Shown: positions 8,137-18,429 of the stretch, piece by piece
How positions within the stretch are numbered: the stretch's first letter is position 1
How the letters are laid out: every line of letters starts with the position of its first letter
Source: Rhodoferax fermentans
Lineage (GTDB): Bacteria > Pseudomonadota > Gammaproteobacteria > Burkholderiales > Burkholderiaceae_C
Assembly (NCBI RefSeq): GCF_002017865.1
Contig: NZ_MTJN01000002.1
Coordinates: 3,906,001 to 3,970,000 of the forward strand
Length of the DNA: 64,000 bases
Direction: 5' to 3'
Notes under the pieces: generated by a model
The model's database searches: none
What the model was told of the DNA's origin: nothing
What the model saw: only the letters and a program-made list of their open reading frames with translations
Made by a program: the position numbers and the translations under genes

Positions 8137-11100
8137 TCACGATACGTTGGCTGGCACGCGGTAAACGATGGCATACAGGGCGGGGATCAGGCCCAGTGTG
8201 ATCAGCGTCCCCAGCGCCAGACCACCCATCATCACCACCGCCAAGCTGGTCCAGATCACACCACCGAACAAACCCAGTGGCAGCAAGCCCAAAATACACA
8301 CCAAGCTGGTCATGACAATCGGACGCAGGCGTTTGGCAGCGGCTTCTTCGATGGCACGTGCGCCAGGCAAGCCGCTGCGCCGGGCTTCTTCAATCGCATC
8401 AAGCAACAACACCCCGTTGTTCACGATGATGCCAGCCAGGGCCAGCAAACCGAGCGTTCCCACAAAGGTCAGTGTGATGCCCGTGATGCTCAGCGCCAGC
8501 GCAGCACCAATACACACAAAGGGAATACTGGCCATGATGATCAAGCTCTTGCGCACGCTGTCAAACTGCAAGATGAACAGCAAGAACATCGCCACCACAC
8601 AAACTGGCAACAGCGCCATGATGGTGGCGTTGGCATCGGCGTTTTCCTCAATCTCACCGGCCAAGGCCACCTCCACCCGGCCACTGGCACGGATGTCGTC
8701 CAGAACAGGCTTGAGCCGATCAACGATGCCTTGCGCGGTGAGTTGCGGGTGTCGGGCGCTCACGGTGACGGCGCGCTGTTGGTTGTAGCGCTCAACCACG
8801 GCCGGCTGGGTCACCAGCTTCAACTGAGCTACTTGGCCCAGCGGCACATGGCCACTGCCATCGGATGTCTGGACAGGCAATGCCGTCAGCTGTTCGATAC
8901 GGGTACGTAGCTCCCCCGGACCGCGCAAGAGCACCGGCAACACGGTGTCACCGTCCCGATACTGCGCCACCGCCGAGCCGTCAAGCAGCATCTGCAAGCT
9001 GCTGGCAATGTCGGCCGTGCTGACATGGGCGGCCAATGCCTTGGCCTGGTCGACATGCACATCCAGCTGGCGAATATCGTGATCAGCATCGGTCTTGGCG
9101 TCCTCAATGCCGGGAATGAGCTGCAGCGCAGCCAACAGCTTGTCTGCTGCAGCGCGGTGGCTGGTGCCGTCCACACTGGTCAGGCGCATGACTGCCAGCC
9201 CAGCGTCAGAAGACCCCATCGAAAATCGTTTGGGCTCAAAATGCACATCGGGAAAACGGGCACTCAGGCCGCTTCGCAGCCGCGTTATCGCCGCCGCATG
9301 GGTGGCATTGGGATCCAGCGTGAGCACCGCATAAGCGCGGTGTGCCGCCGGCGTCGGTGGATTGAGCGCCAGGATAAAACGCGGGCCGCCATCCCCCATG
9401 TACAACGCATGGCTGATGACCTCTGGAAAGGCTTGTCTGTCACTCAGCGCCAGGCTGATCGCCTGGGCTGTCTCCAGGGTCTTGTTGCGGCTGGCATCAG
9501 GCGACAACTCGATCGCCAGTTGCAGCTGCTTGCGCGCGGATGCAGGCATCAGCTCGGAAGGAATGTGGCTGAAGAGCCAGAGCGACAGCCCCAGCAGCAC
9601 AAGCATGCTGCCGACATACATCGCCTTGTGTTTCAGCACCCAACGCACCCGGCCACGGTACCAACCCGTCAGGGTTTCGACCGTCTGCGCAGTGCGGCTG
9701 AGCTTGACATGCTGGTGTGCAAACCGTTTGCACACCAGCGGCGTGACCGTCATGGCCAACAACAGCGACAACAGCAAGGACATCGACAGCACAACGCCCA
9801 GACTGCGCAGGTATTCGCCAATCTCGGTCTGGCTCAACACCAGCGGCATGAAGGTCAGGCTGATCGCCAGCGACGACACCAGCAACGGCACAAACATGCT
9901 GCGCCCGGCAGCCGCAGCGGCAGATTCAGCGGATTCGCCCAATCCGAGGCGGCGTTCCATGTCCTCTGCCACCACGATGGCGTTGTCCACAAACAGCCCC
10001 AAGGCAATGATGATCGCGCCAATCGAAATGATGTGCAGGTCAACGCCCAACAGGCGCATGAGCCCCAGCACACCCAGCACTGTGGTCGGAACAATTGCCC
10101 CCACGATCAGGCCGGTGCGCAAGCCCAAAAACACCACCACCACGGCCATCACGATCACGGTGGTTTCCATGAACACGTGCCCCACCTGGTCCAGTTGTTG
10201 GGTGACGATGTGGGCCTGATCGGTGATGGGCACAAACGACATGCCTGCGGGCAGTCCGGTCTCCAGGCTGTGGATCGTGTCACGCAAGGTCTGGGCAAAA
10301 CTGACGACATTGAGCCCGGCATCCATCGACACGGCGATCACCACGGCCGGGGAGCTGTTGACGAAAGCGCCCGTTAATGGCGGGTCCATCGCCACCCGCT
10401 CGACTTTGGCGAGCTGGTGGAGCGGGATGGCACCGCCGCCAGGCAGAGGGATCGGGGTGCTGCGCAGGTCGTCCAGGTTGGAAGCATCCCCCGTGACATT
10501 GAGCGCGATGTCGGTCCCCGCCACGTCCATGGAGCCCGCAGGTGCAAACACATTGCGCCGCGCCACCGCCTGGGCAATCACACCTGGGCTGATGCCACGC
10601 GCGCCCAGCGCAGGCACGTCCAGCAGAATCTGCACCTGTTCGTCACGTACACCATGCAGCGAGACCCGCTCCACACCGTTGACGCGTTGCAACGCATCGC
10701 GCACGTATCGGGCATGTTCACGCAGCTCGCCTGCGCTGTAGCCCGGGCCAGTCAAGCCCATGGTCAAAACAGCCACACTGCCGTACTCGTCATCCACCAA
10801 GGGGCCGACGGTACCTGCGGGCAGCGTCGGGCGCAGGTCATTCATGCGAGAGCGTAGCTTTTGCCAGACCGAGGTCATCTCTCTGCCGGGCACCGTCGGG
10901 AACAATTCCACATAGGTGAACGCAAGACCAGGGCGCACCGTGGTTCTGACGCGTTTGACCTCAGACAAATGCTGGATGCTTTCTTCTGTAGGACGGGCAA
11001 TGAGCTGCTCCATGCGCTCGACCGACGCCCCCGGCATCAAGCTCAAGACGGTGGCAGTTCGGATGGTGATTTGCGGCTCTTCGGTGGACGGGAAGTCCAG

Positions 11101-11190
11101 CGCCAGCCATAGGCCAGAGAGCACCAGCGCCAGGGCCGCAAGCAGGGTAAAGCGAGGACGGCGCAAGGCCGCCGCAGTCAGACTGAACAT
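8137..11190 (-). CDS. RND efflux pump, inner membrane permease (AcrB/MdtB-like, HAE/HME type)
   Basis: A 1017-residue permease with the classic RND fold: TM1 at about residues 12-30, a large periplasmic loop, six helices around residues 335-535, a second periplasmic loop and a final six-helix block at about 855-1010. TM4 contains GLFVDNAIVVAEDMERR, which carries an acidic residue of the proton relay region. Length and layout fit a full pump using proton motive force to export hydrophobic compounds, dyes or drugs. It lies 9 bases downstream of the adaptor gene and 8 bases upstream of the outer membrane factor, so all three proteins of the tripartite complex are in one operon. Substrates are unknown. 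Confidence 0.93.
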   Translation of the reverse strand: MFSLTAAALRRPRFTLLAALALVLSGLWLALDFPSTEEPQITIRTATVLSLMPGASVERMEQLIARPTEESIQHLSEVKRVRTTVRPGLAFTYVELFPTVPGREMTSVWQKLRSRMNDLRPTLPAGTVGPLVDDEYGSVAVLTMGLTGPGYSAGELREHARYVRDALQRVNGVERVSLHGVRDEQVQILLDVPALGARGISPGVIAQAVARRNVFAPAGSMDVAGTDIALNVTGDASNLDDLRSTPIPLPGGGAIPLHQLAKVERVAMDPPLTGAFVNSSPAVVIAVSMDAGLNVVSFAQTLRDTIHSLETGLPAGMSFVPITDQAHIVTQQLDQVGHVFMETTVIVMAVVVVFLGLRTGLIVGAIVPTTVLGVLGLMRLLGVDLHIISIGAIIIALGLFVDNAIVVAEDMERRLGLGESAESAAAAAGRSMFVPLLVSSLAISLTFMPLVLSQTEIGEYLRSLGVVLSMSLLLSLLLAMTVTPLVCKRFAHQHVKLSRTAQTVETLTGWYRGRVRWVLKHKAMYVGSMLVLLGLSLWLFSHIPSELMPASARKQLQLAIELSPDASRNKTLETAQAISLALSDRQAFPEVISHALYMGDGGPRFILALNPPTPAAHRAYAVLTLDPNATHAAAITRLRSGLSARFPDVHFEPKRFSMGSSDAGLAVMRLTSVDGTSHRAAADKLLAALQLIPGIEDAKTDADHDIRQLDVHVDQAKALAAHVSTADIASSLQMLLDGSAVAQYRDGDTVLPVLLRGPGELRTRIEQLTALPVQTSDGSGHVPLGQVAQLKLVTQPAVVERYNQQRAVTVSARHPQLTAQGIVDRLKPVLDDIRASGRVEVALAGEIEENADANATIMALLPVCVVAMFLLFILQFDSVRKSLIIMASIPFVCIGAALALSITGITLTFVGTLGLLALAGIIVNNGVLLLDAIEEARRSGLPGARAIEEAAAKRLRPIVMTSLVCILGLLPLGLFGGVIWTSLAVVMMGGLALGTLITLGLIPALYAIVYRVPANVS

Positions 11191-11199
11191 GGGCGGCTC

Positions 11200-12342
11200 C
11201 TAGGGCTTGGCCATCACGGGCTGAATCTTCATGCCCGCACGCAAGGCCAGCGCTCCCGCAACCACCACGCGGTCCCCCGGACGCAGGCTGTTTGACTCCT
11301 GCACATCCAGCCAATCACCTTGGATCTGCCCCAGTTTCAAGCTGAGCTTCTCGAGGGTTTGCCCGTCTTTGGCCAGCCGCAACGCGGTGCCGGTGTCGCC
11401 CCCCTGATCTGGCACCACGGCACGCAGGGGAATCTGCAAAACGGCCGACGCTTTACCCGGGTCGCTGATGTTCACAGAAACAGACCATGTAGAGCCGACC
11501 TGCGCATCATCAGGCACCGCCAGCCAGACCTGACGTACACCACCAGCGTCCAGTCGCTCGGCGCTGTGCAGGACCCGGCTTTGCAACGTGCCAGCCAGAC
11601 CCTGCAGCTGAACCGTCTGCCCAGGTTTGAGACGCAGCTTGCCAGGAACATGGATCACCAGCTCGCGCCCTCTGCCATCAACCGCCATGACCGGTGCTCC
11701 CGGTCCTGCGGCTTGGCCACGCTCCAAATTTCGTAGCGCAACCACCCCATCAATCGGGGACCGCAGCTGGGTTTTATCCAATGCCCATGCCGCTTGTTCG
11801 CGCTGGGCTTGGGCTGCCTTGACCGCCGCCTGGGCACTGGCCAACTCGAGTTGGACGGCCCCCCATTCTGTGGAGCTGGCGGCATCTTGCTGATGTGCCG
11901 GGCGCATGCGCTCGACGCGCTGATACGCTTCTGCCGCTAGGGCTTGAGCCCGCTGCAACTCAGCGCTGGCCGCCGCCAACTGCGCTTGCTGCGGCTTGTT
12001 GTCCAGACTGGCCAACAGTTGCCCTTGGCGCACCGAATCACCCACTTGCACCGCCACGTCTGACACCAGGCCAGTCACACCAAATGACAGGTCGGCGCGG
12101 CGGGTGGCCCGCACATCACCCACGTAAGTTTGCGAGGCCTCGCTGGCACTGCGAACGGTCGCCACATACGCGGGGCGAGATACATCGGCGCCTGCAGTCG
12201 GCTCGTTTGGGGAACAGGCGGCCAAGGCTGCGGCCAAGGTCAATGCACCTGCAGCCCATGCTGCATGGCGCTCAACCCGTCGGGGGTTAAAAATGTGTGT
12301 GCTCAAAATGTGGTCCTGTCTGATCGGAGTACTACAGCCCAT
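11200..12342 (-). CDS. RND efflux periplasmic adaptor (HlyD/AcrA family lipoprotein)
   Basis: A 380-residue membrane fusion protein. Its signal peptide has the lipobox LAAC near residue 43 from the ATG at 12342, followed by a lipoyl half-motif, a coiled-coil hairpin rich in Ala and Gln (about residues 110-190), the second lipoyl half and a beta-barrel domain. It bridges the RND permease and the NodT-type channel. An alternative TTG start at 12306 would give a shorter, more usual signal peptide and would leave a 14-base palindrome (12335-12348) free as an upstream site. It is the first gene of the operon and is divergent from an AraC regulator. Confidence 0.9.
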   Translation of the reverse strand: MGCSTPIRQDHILSTHIFNPRRVERHAAWAAGALTLAAALAACSPNEPTAGADVSRPAYVATVRSASEASQTYVGDVRATRRADLSFGVTGLVSDVAVQVGDSVRQGQLLASLDNKPQQAQLAAASAELQRAQALAAEAYQRVERMRPAHQQDAASSTEWGAVQLELASAQAAVKAAQAQREQAAWALDKTQLRSPIDGVVALRNLERGQAAGPGAPVMAVDGRGRELVIHVPGKLRLKPGQTVQLQGLAGTLQSRVLHSAERLDAGGVRQVWLAVPDDAQVGSTWSVSVNISDPGKASAVLQIPLRAVVPDQGGDTGTALRLAKDGQTLEKLSLKLGQIQGDWLDVQESNSLRPGDRVVVAGALALRAGMKIQPVMAKP

Positions 12343-12348
12343 GGGCTG
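12335..12348. promoter_or_regulatory. 14-bp perfect palindrome near the efflux adaptor start
   Basis: CAGCCCATGGGCTG is self-complementary and overlaps the ATG at 12342 of the adaptor. It lies in the divergent region between the efflux operon and the AraC regulator, where an operator would be expected. Function is inferred from position only. Confidence 0.3.
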
Positions 12349-12567
12349 CAGCTGTCAGCCAGGCACTGTAGGTGCAAGCCTGCACTTTCATGGGGACAAA
12401 ATCGGACAGATCTGGCACACTTCCGGCCGACTCGACTCAAGCCTGCTTAACTTGGGGTGCACACGGAATGCAATCGACATCATCGAGGGGCTATTTCAGT
12501 CAATACCATGGCTTATCTCCTCCATTCCGGCAGCATCGCAGCACGGCATCTCAGCTCTTTGGCAAGC

Positions 12568-13626
12568 ATGAAACATCTCACTGAACGCAAACGTGTGGCG
12601 CCACCCGTCGTGTCACTGGCGTCCCTGGCACTGGCCAATATCGTCCCCTTTTCGGCACGCTCTCTGCTCGGTCTGGTCGAGGATCGAGGCCGCTCACCGG
12701 AGCGGCTGTGTCGTGGCCTAGGCTTTACCTACAAAGACCTTCAAAACCGGGAGATGTTGTTGTCCCACCTGCAGGTACGTCACCTGATCCTGCGCGCACA
12801 AAAGCTGCTCGATGAGCCCGCGCTGGGCTTGGCCAGCGGTGCCCGCCAAACACCGGTGTCCTGGGGTTTGCCTGGTTTGGCCATGTTGACTTGCGAGACC
12901 TTTGGGGAAGCCATCAGTTATGGACTGAGCCGGCAGATCGAGGCTGGCGCGATGATGCGGCACATCTTTGAGAGCCGTGCGAACGAAATGTATTTGGAGC
13001 TGGTGCCTCGCGTCTTTGATCTTGAGATTGAACCCTACCTGATTGAAGAGTCCTTTGCCGCTGCGCTGACGGTCAGCCGCTATCTGGTTGGCAGTGCGTT
13101 CAAGCCGGTGCGTGTGGAGCTGGCTTTTGATGGCCAAAAACACAAAGAGCTCTATGCACGCTTTTTCCGTTGTCCGGTGCGTTTCAACGCGGGCTACAAC
13201 CGCATGACCATGGCGCCGCATTGGCTGGGTGTTCGGCTGCCCGGCTACGACCGCATCACCTGCGGCCTGATCCGCGAGCAGCTCAACTCCTTGCTCAAGC
13301 AGCCGCTGGGGCGTCACGATCTGGTGGAGTCCTTGTCCAACCGCATCCGCTTTGACATCGAAGATCGCCCAAGCCAGAGCGACCTGTCACGCCAGATGAA
13401 CCTCAGCGAGCGCACCTTGCGCCGTCGTCTGGACAAACAGTCGGTCGGTTTTCGCAACTTGCGTGACGCCGCCCTGTTCGAACGTGCCCGCGACCTTTTG
13501 CAGAACTCGTCAAGCACCATCACCGAGGTCGCGCAGGCGGTCGGTTATTCGGACGCCCGTGCTTTCCGACGCGCTTTCAAGCGCTGGTCTGGTGAACTGC
13601 CAACGGCTTTTCGCGCCAGGTGTTGA
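12568..13626 (+). CDS. AraC family transcriptional regulator
   Basis: About 352 residues. The N-terminal half resembles the arabinose-binding-like domain of OruR/ArgR-type AraC proteins. The C-terminal 100 residues hold the double helix-turn-helix, with [19 protein letters not shown] in the first motif and [20 protein letters not shown] in the second. The ATG at 12568 (MKHLTERKR) is chosen on the usual family length; in-frame GTG 12457 and ATG 12508 would add 37 or 20 residues without family similarity that I can see. It is divergent from the RND efflux operon and is its probable regulator, with the inducer unknown. Confidence 0.85.
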   Translation: MKHLTERKRVAPPVVSLASLALANIVPFSARSLLGLVEDRGRSPERLCRGLGFTYKDLQNREMLLSHLQVRHLILRAQKLLDEPALGLASGARQTPVSWGLPGLAMLTCETFGEAISYGLSRQIEAGAMMRHIFESRANEMYLELVPRVFDLEIEPYLIEESFAAALTVSRYLVGSAFKPVRVELAFDGQKHKELYARFFRCPVRFNAGYNRMTMAPHWLGVRLPGYDRITCGLIREQLNSLLKQPLGRHDLVESLSNRIRFDIEDRPSQSDLSRQMNLSERTLRRRLDKQSVGFRNLRDAALFERARDLLQNSSSTITEVAQAVGYSDARAFRRAFKRWSGELPTAFRARC

Positions 13627-13723
13627 CGCCAAACCGTTTGCCCGCACAATAGCCGCGGTTTCCTCCCTTGCCACGGCGACTGCAAACGACTGGTCTGTTC
13701 TTCCCATCCTCAGGAGTCGGTTT

Positions 13724-15289
13724 ATGAACATGGTGTCTTCGGCGAAAATTGGTGTGCGTCTGGCGCTGGGTTTTGCCCTGGTGTTGGCCCTGGTGGTGGT
13801 GATCACCGCCTTCAGTGTGGTTCAGCTCAACCGCCTGGCCCAGGCCAGCCAGGACATGATGCAGGAACCGCTGGCCAAAGAACGCTACATCTCGGACTGG
13901 AGCCGCAACATCAACGTGGCGGTGATCCGCACCACCGCAGTGGCCAAAAGCAGCGACGCCAGCCTGGTGCCTTTTTTTGCAGCCAATGCAGCCGAAATCA
14001 CCAAAAGCACCAGTGAACTGCTGAAGAAGATCGAGCCACTGATCAACTCCCCGGAAGAAAAAGCCCTGTTCGCCAAAATCTCCGAGGTGCGCAAACTCTA
14101 CTTGACCAGCCGCGACCAGGTCACCAAACTCAAAACGGACGGACAGGTCGAGGAAGCCTACAGCATCCTTGAGAAGGATTACCTGCCCGCCGCCGACGGT
14201 TACATGAAGCTGGTCGGTGAGTTTCTCGCGGTGCAACGCAAAAATCTGGACACCCGCGCTCAAGAGATGGCCGACATCGAGCGCAGCAGCCGCAACCTGC
14301 TGTTGGCTCTGGCGGTGAGTGCCCTGGCTTTGGGTGCACTGTGTGCCTGGCTGCTCACCGTGGGCATCACCGGGCCGCTGAAAAACTCGCTGGCGGTTGC
14401 CACCCGGGTGGCCGAGGGGGACCTGAGCGCCGACATCCAGGTGGTGGGCCAGGACGAAACAGCGCAGTTGCTGCAAGCCCTGTCCACCATGAAGAACCAG
14501 TTGGCGGGCATTGTGAGCCATGTGCGCCAAGGCTCCCAAGGTGTGTCGGTGGCCAGCGCCGAAATTGCCCAGGGCAACAACAACCTGAGTGAACGCACCG
14601 AACAACAAGCCAGCGCGCTCGAAGAAACCGCCGCATCGATGGAGGAACTCAGTGCCACGGTGCGACAAAACGCCGACAACGCCCGCCAGGCCAACCAGCT
14701 GGCGCAAAGTGCCAGCACGGTGGCGATCCAGGGCGGTGAGGTGGTCAACCAGGTGGTGGCCACCATGAAGGGCATCAATGACAGCTCGCGCAAGATTGCC
14801 GACATCATCGGTGTGATCGACGGCATTGCCTTCCAAACCAATATCCTGGCCCTGAACGCTGCGGTGGAAGCCGCGCGTGCTGGTGAACAGGGTCGCGGTT
14901 TTGCGGTGGTGGCCAGTGAGGTGCGCAGCCTGGCCGGGCGTTCCGCAGATGCGGCCAAGGAAATCAAAAGTCTGATCACCGACAGTGTGCAGCGTGTCGA
15001 GCAAGGCACCGCGCTGGTGGACCAGGCCGGTGTCACCATGGCCGAGGTGGTCAGCTCGATCCGGCGCGTGAACGACATCATGGGTGAGATCAGCGCCGCC
15101 AGCACCGAACAAAGCCAGGGCGTCGCCCAAATCAGCGAAGCCGTGACCCACATGGACCAAGCCACCCAGCAAAACGCCGCACTGGTGGAAGAAATGGCTG
15201 CCGCCGCCAGCAGCCTCAAATCTCAGGCGCAGGAGCTGGTGGAGGTGGTGTCGGTTTTTAAACTCTCGGCCAACTCCCAGATGGGCTGA
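13724..15289 (+). CDS. Methyl-accepting chemotaxis protein
   Basis: A 521-residue chemoreceptor. TM1 covers about residues 10-30, a four-helix-bundle periplasmic sensor spans about 31-190, TM2 about 190-212, then a HAMP domain and a long signalling domain. The hairpin tip carries [20 protein letters not shown] and then [16 protein letters not shown], which bind CheA/CheW. The start at 13724 has CAGGAG 7 bases upstream. No C-terminal CheR-binding pentapeptide is present. The signalling half is very close to that of the MCP at 21972-23537, while the sensor domains differ. The ligand is unknown. Confidence 0.93.
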   Translation: MNMVSSAKIGVRLALGFALVLALVVVITAFSVVQLNRLAQASQDMMQEPLAKERYISDWSRNINVAVIRTTAVAKSSDASLVPFFAANAAEITKSTSELLKKIEPLINSPEEKALFAKISEVRKLYLTSRDQVTKLKTDGQVEEAYSILEKDYLPAADGYMKLVGEFLAVQRKNLDTRAQEMADIERSSRNLLLALAVSALALGALCAWLLTVGITGPLKNSLAVATRVAEGDLSADIQVVGQDETAQLLQALSTMKNQLAGIVSHVRQGSQGVSVASAEIAQGNNNLSERTEQQASALEETAASMEELSATVRQNADNARQANQLAQSASTVAIQGGEVVNQVVATMKGINDSSRKIADIIGVIDGIAFQTNILALNAAVEAARAGEQGRGFAVVASEVRSLAGRSADAAKEIKSLITDSVQRVEQGTALVDQAGVTMAEVVSSIRRVNDIMGEISAASTEQSQGVAQISEAVTHMDQATQQNAALVEEMAAAASSLKSQAQELVEVVSVFKLSANSQMG

Positions 15290-15323
15290 GCTGAGCAATC
15301 GCGACGCCGTACGCTATTCCATG

Positions 15324-15365
15324 TGTAGCTATACCCCCTTTATTCATAAGGGCTAGAGGTATATT
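15324..15365 (+). repeat. Dispersed hairpin repeat, copy 1
   Basis: TAGCTATACCCCCTTTAT followed by ATAAGGGCTAGAGGTATATT. The arms form an imperfect hairpin. It lies 35 bases after the MCP stop and before a GNAT gene. Confidence 0.7.
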
Positions 15366-15404
15366 TCTTCATCATCCTGATTGACCTGGCAGGACCACAC
15401 ATCG

Positions 15405-15896
15405 ATGGACATGCACCTCTACCCGGGTTATCTGCCTGGCACCATCGGCAGAATCGCCCAATTACACGCCTCGTTTTATGCCGAACACAGTGGGTTTGGC
15501 GTGGCGTTTGAGGCCAAGGTGGCCTCTGAACTGGCCGAGTTCTGCGTCAATATGGATCCCACCCGCGATGGGATGTGGCTGGCCGTGGCATCCGGTGAGA
15601 TCCTGGGCTCCATCGTCATTGACGGTGCCAACGCCGAAGACAAAGGGGCACATCTGCGCTGGTTCATCGTCTCAGACAAGCTGCGCGGCTCAGGCGCGGG
15701 CAAGCAGCTGCTGAGCGCCGCCATGGATTTCTGTCGCAGCAAGTCATACCGCAAGGTGTACCTCTGGACGTTTGACCAACTCCACGCGGCGCGGCATCTT
15801 TACGAAAAGTACGGATTTGAACTGGCCAAGGAGCAGGTAGGCCATCAGTGGGGCAAGGAAGTGAATGAGCAACTGTTTATCAAAAGTGATGTCTGA
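15405..15896 (+). CDS. GNAT family N-acetyltransferase
   Basis: A 163-residue single-domain GNAT protein. The acetyl-CoA pyrophosphate-binding segment is LRGSGAGKQLLSAAMDFC (about residues 95-112), followed by the beta-bulge region and LYEKYGFELAKEQVGHQWG near the C terminus. The N-terminal HLYPGYLPGTIGRIAQLHASFY resembles the stand-alone or MarR-fused GNATs of proteobacteria. Substrate unknown. ATG 15405 has GGCAGGA about 10 bases upstream. The next acetyltransferase gene overlaps its 3' end by 32 bases, so the two are translated from one mRNA. Confidence 0.82.
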   Translation: MDMHLYPGYLPGTIGRIAQLHASFYAEHSGFGVAFEAKVASELAEFCVNMDPTRDGMWLAVASGEILGSIVIDGANAEDKGAHLRWFIVSDKLRGSGAGKQLLSAAMDFCRSKSYRKVYLWTFDQLHAARHLYEKYGFELAKEQVGHQWGKEVNEQLFIKSDV

Positions 15897-16515
15897 TGGC
15901 GTGGATGGCCTGATCACCGCAGGCTTATTCATCCTTCGCCCTTATGTTGAGGCTGACGCCTCCAGCATGAGCGCCGGTGTACGCGAATCCATGGAAACGC
16001 TGGGCCGTTGGATGCCATGGGCAAAACCTGATTTCAGCGATGACGATGCACGTTGCTGGTTCGCAGAGTGCAGCCGCGCTCGAGCCCTGGGTGAGGCACA
16101 TGAGTTTGGCATCTTTTCCAAAGATGGCAGGTTCATCGGGGGCTGCGGCTTAAACCAGTTCTCCCAACGCGATAAGTTTTGCAACCTAGGATATTGGGTC
16201 AGGCAGTCCGAGCAGGGAAAAGGAGCCGCAACCGCCGCAACATTAGCCCTTCGGCGGCTGGCGTTTGAGTCTCTGGGCTTGGCTCGCCTGGAGATCGTTG
16301 TTGCGCAGGGCAATGAACCGAGCATCGCCGTCGCACGCAAGGCCGGTGCGGTGTACGAGTGTCTGGCACACAACAGGCTGCAGGTTCAGGGCCAGGCTAC
16401 AGCTGCCCATATCTTCTCGTTCATTGCAGACACTGGCGCCGAATCTGTGAATGCATCTAGCAACACGCCTCTTGGGACGTCCGGCGTTGCGATGACCATA
16501 ACTTCGCCACCGTAG
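15865..16515 (+). CDS. GNAT acetyltransferase, RimJ/RimL type
   Basis: A 216-residue acetyltransferase of the ribosomal-protein-type branch. It has LILRPYVEADAS at the start of the fold, LGYWVRQSEQGKGAATAATLALRRLAF as the acetyl-CoA loop and NEPSIAVARKAGAVYE as motif B. The ATG at 15865 overlaps the previous gene but has AGGA 5 bases upstream; ATG 15889 is an alternative with an 8-base overlap. About 30 residues at the C terminus beyond the fold are unremarkable. The acetylated substrate may be a protein N-terminus or a small amine; it is not determined. Confidence 0.82.
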   Translation: MSNCLSKVMSDGVDGLITAGLFILRPYVEADASSMSAGVRESMETLGRWMPWAKPDFSDDDARCWFAECSRARALGEAHEFGIFSKDGRFIGGCGLNQFSQRDKFCNLGYWVRQSEQGKGAATAATLALRRLAFESLGLARLEIVVAQGNEPSIAVARKAGAVYECLAHNRLQVQGQATAAHIFSFIADTGAESVNASSNTPLGTSGVAMTITSPP

Positions 16516-16675
16516 GTGAGTTGATGACAATGAAGTCTCTGTGCATCAAAAGCCTGACTTCTCCATCCCAACACGTCACGAACGATCACTAACCATCGAA
16601 CGGCACAGACAATCCCTGTGATTCACCAAGCGTCGCACAAGACTTTGCCAACCACCACCTCCCGCACATTCCATC

Positions 16676-17065
16676 ATGCACATCGATCACATTGCCTTGT
16701 GGACCAACAACCTTGAACGCTGCAAGCAGTTTTACGTGTCTTACTTTGGCGCCACGGCGGGCAGCGGTTACACCAACCCGAACAAGGGTTTTGCATCTTG
16801 CTTTTTGAGCTTCTCCAGCGGTGCGCGGATCGAAGTGATGAGCACCAGCACGCTGCATCCGGTCGCCATCGAGCCAGGCGCCCAGCGCATGGGCTTGACA
16901 CACTTTGCTATCTCGCTCGGTTCAGAGCAGCTGGTGGATGCGCTGACCCAGCGCCTGAAAAACGATGGCTACCCGGTGCTGGATGGCCCGCGCCGAACCG
17001 GCGACGGCTACTACGAAAGTGTGGTGCTGGACCCAGACGGCAACCGCATCGAGATCACGGCCTGA
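16676..17065 (+). CDS. VOC family (glyoxalase/bleomycin resistance-like) protein
   Basis: A 129-residue single vicinal-oxygen-chelate domain of two beta-alpha-beta-beta-beta modules. It starts MHIDHIALWTNNLERCKQFY, has the second-module MGLTHFAIS and ends with DPDGNRIEIT. The His near the N terminus, the His of GLTHFA and the C-terminal Glu are the usual metal ligands. It could be a lyase, dioxygenase or binding protein; the family does not fix function. A 160-base stretch with no visible gene precedes it. Confidence 0.82.
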   Translation: MHIDHIALWTNNLERCKQFYVSYFGATAGSGYTNPNKGFASCFLSFSSGARIEVMSTSTLHPVAIEPGAQRMGLTHFAISLGSEQLVDALTQRLKNDGYPVLDGPRRTGDGYYESVVLDPDGNRIEITA

Positions 17066-17168
17066 GTGGAGCCGCTGCACGGTGGAAACAAGCGACTGAA
17101 CTGACTGCTGGCCACGGTAGGACGGTTGTGGCCGCCACAGACAAACCATCCCCCCACTGGTAGACGAC

Positions 17169-17603
17169 ATGACATACACACTCACCATCACCGATGTGGC
17201 AGACGAGAACATTCGACAAGCCATTCTGGCGCCACTGCGTGCTTACAACGACAGCCAGGCTGGCCCAAGCCAAGGCCGACCACTCGTCATCCAGGTGATA
17301 GACCCGATGGGTGCCACCCTGGGCGGCCTGTGGGGCTACACGGGGTATGGCTGGCTTTTCACCCAACTGCTGGTGGTTCCAGAAAGCTTGCGCGGCCAGG
17401 GCGTCGGCACCCAAGTCATGCAGCTTGCAGAAACCGAGGCCATCACGCGGGCTTGCCACAGCGCCTGGCTCGACACCTTCGAGTTCCAGGCGCGCGGCTT
17501 TTATGAACGTTTGGGTTACAGCTGTTTTGCCGAACTGCCCAACTACCCGGTGGGCTTCTCGCGCTTCTTCATGAAAAAGGGGCTCACTGCGCAGCCCACA
17601 TGA
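17169..17603 (+). CDS. GNAT family N-acetyltransferase
   Basis: A 144-residue GNAT protein. The acetyl-CoA loop is VPESLRGQGVGTQVMQLAE (about residues 75-93), followed by FEFQARGFYERLGYSCFAELPNYPVG, which resembles small acetyltransferases that act on aminoglycosides or free amino acids. Substrate not determined. It is the third GNAT gene within 2.3 kb, separated from the VOC gene by 103 bases. A dispersed repeat follows about 60 bases after the stop. Confidence 0.8.
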   Translation: MTYTLTITDVADENIRQAILAPLRAYNDSQAGPSQGRPLVIQVIDPMGATLGGLWGYTGYGWLFTQLLVVPESLRGQGVGTQVMQLAETEAITRACHSAWLDTFEFQARGFYERLGYSCFAELPNYPVGFSRFFMKKGLTAQPT

Positions 17604-17664
17604 TCTTTGGCGCATGGTCAACCCAAGCGCTGTTGCCACCCTGGCTAGCCACAGAAACTACCAT

Positions 17665-17717
17665 AAATATAGCTACCAGCCCTTTTATATCAAGGGCTAG
17701 AGGCCAAAATTGCTTGT
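17665..17717 (+). repeat. Dispersed hairpin repeat, copy 2
   Basis: TATAGCTACCAGCCCTTT then AAGGGCTAGAGGCCAAAATT. It lies between convergent genes, after the GNAT gene on the plus strand and before the stop of the DUF2383-like gene on the minus strand. Confidence 0.85.
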
Positions 17718-17773
17718 AGTCGCGCCGCCACCAGGCCCGCTCTGGGCCGGTGGGCATTCAGCTTGGCAAGGCT

Positions 17774-18202
17774 TCAGTTTTTGGGCAAACGGGCAATTTC
17801 GGTGGTGATGGCGTCCATCTGTGCCCTGAGCATTTGCGCCACAGCGGCGTTGGCGGCCACCTGTTCGTTCTGGAGCGCCTTGCCGTATTCGTTGCGCAGT
17901 GCCTCCTCACCATCACGCACTGCTGGCAGCACATCGCGGTCCAGATCGGTCAGCCAGTCCCGCAATATCACCACCACTTTATTCACCGTGCCCTGGATGG
18001 AAGAATCGTCCTGGACCGACTCGCGCAACAGTTTGAGTTCAGCCACATGCTCGGCTGCATGCTTCTCGTGCATCGCGATGAGCCGAGCGAGCACCGTCTG
18101 GATTTCGGGCTCGGCCCGCGCCGACATCTCCCGGTAACCTTTTAAAACGTCGTTGGTGGCGGTGTGAACATCATGCAGTGCGTCGGTCATTCGTTGGCTC
18201 AT
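17774..18202 (-). CDS. Four-helix-bundle protein, DUF2383/PA2169-like
   Basis: A 142-residue, almost entirely helical protein with no signal peptide or cysteine. The N-terminal half (MTDALHDVHTATNDVLKGYREM) resembles the ferritin-like PA2169/DUF2383 group. The AGGAG in the complement of 18208-18215 supports the ATG at 18202. The role of this family is unknown; members often sit with stress genes. It is transcribed divergently from the lipid operon that starts at 18430. Confidence 0.65.
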   Translation of the reverse strand: MSQRMTDALHDVHTATNDVLKGYREMSARAEPEIQTVLARLIAMHEKHAAEHVAELKLLRESVQDDSSIQGTVNKVVVILRDWLTDLDRDVLPAVRDGEEALRNEYGKALQNEQVAANAAVAQMLRAQMDAITTEIARLPKN

Positions 18203-18429
18203 GGTGGCTCCTGTGTGTAAAAGTGATTGCTTCCGTGTCTTGCCGCATGTGGTGCAACAAGCGGAAATGTCAGTGTCACGGCCCCAGGCAGGGAGGTCTG
18301 TTCGATGACGTACACAGGCCTGGACAGGCCAGATACATTGCCAAAATCAGTAGGGGTGCTTCAGCGCAGCCACCGACTTGCCAGCGCCGATCAGGCACAC
18401 TGCGATGCCTACTCAGACCCTATCGCGCC

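Noticed and set aside
9025..10377. A 450-residue plus-strand frame opposite the RND pump
   Set aside because: Low-complexity composition (Gln, His, Arg) and an RND pump with clear motifs on the other strand.
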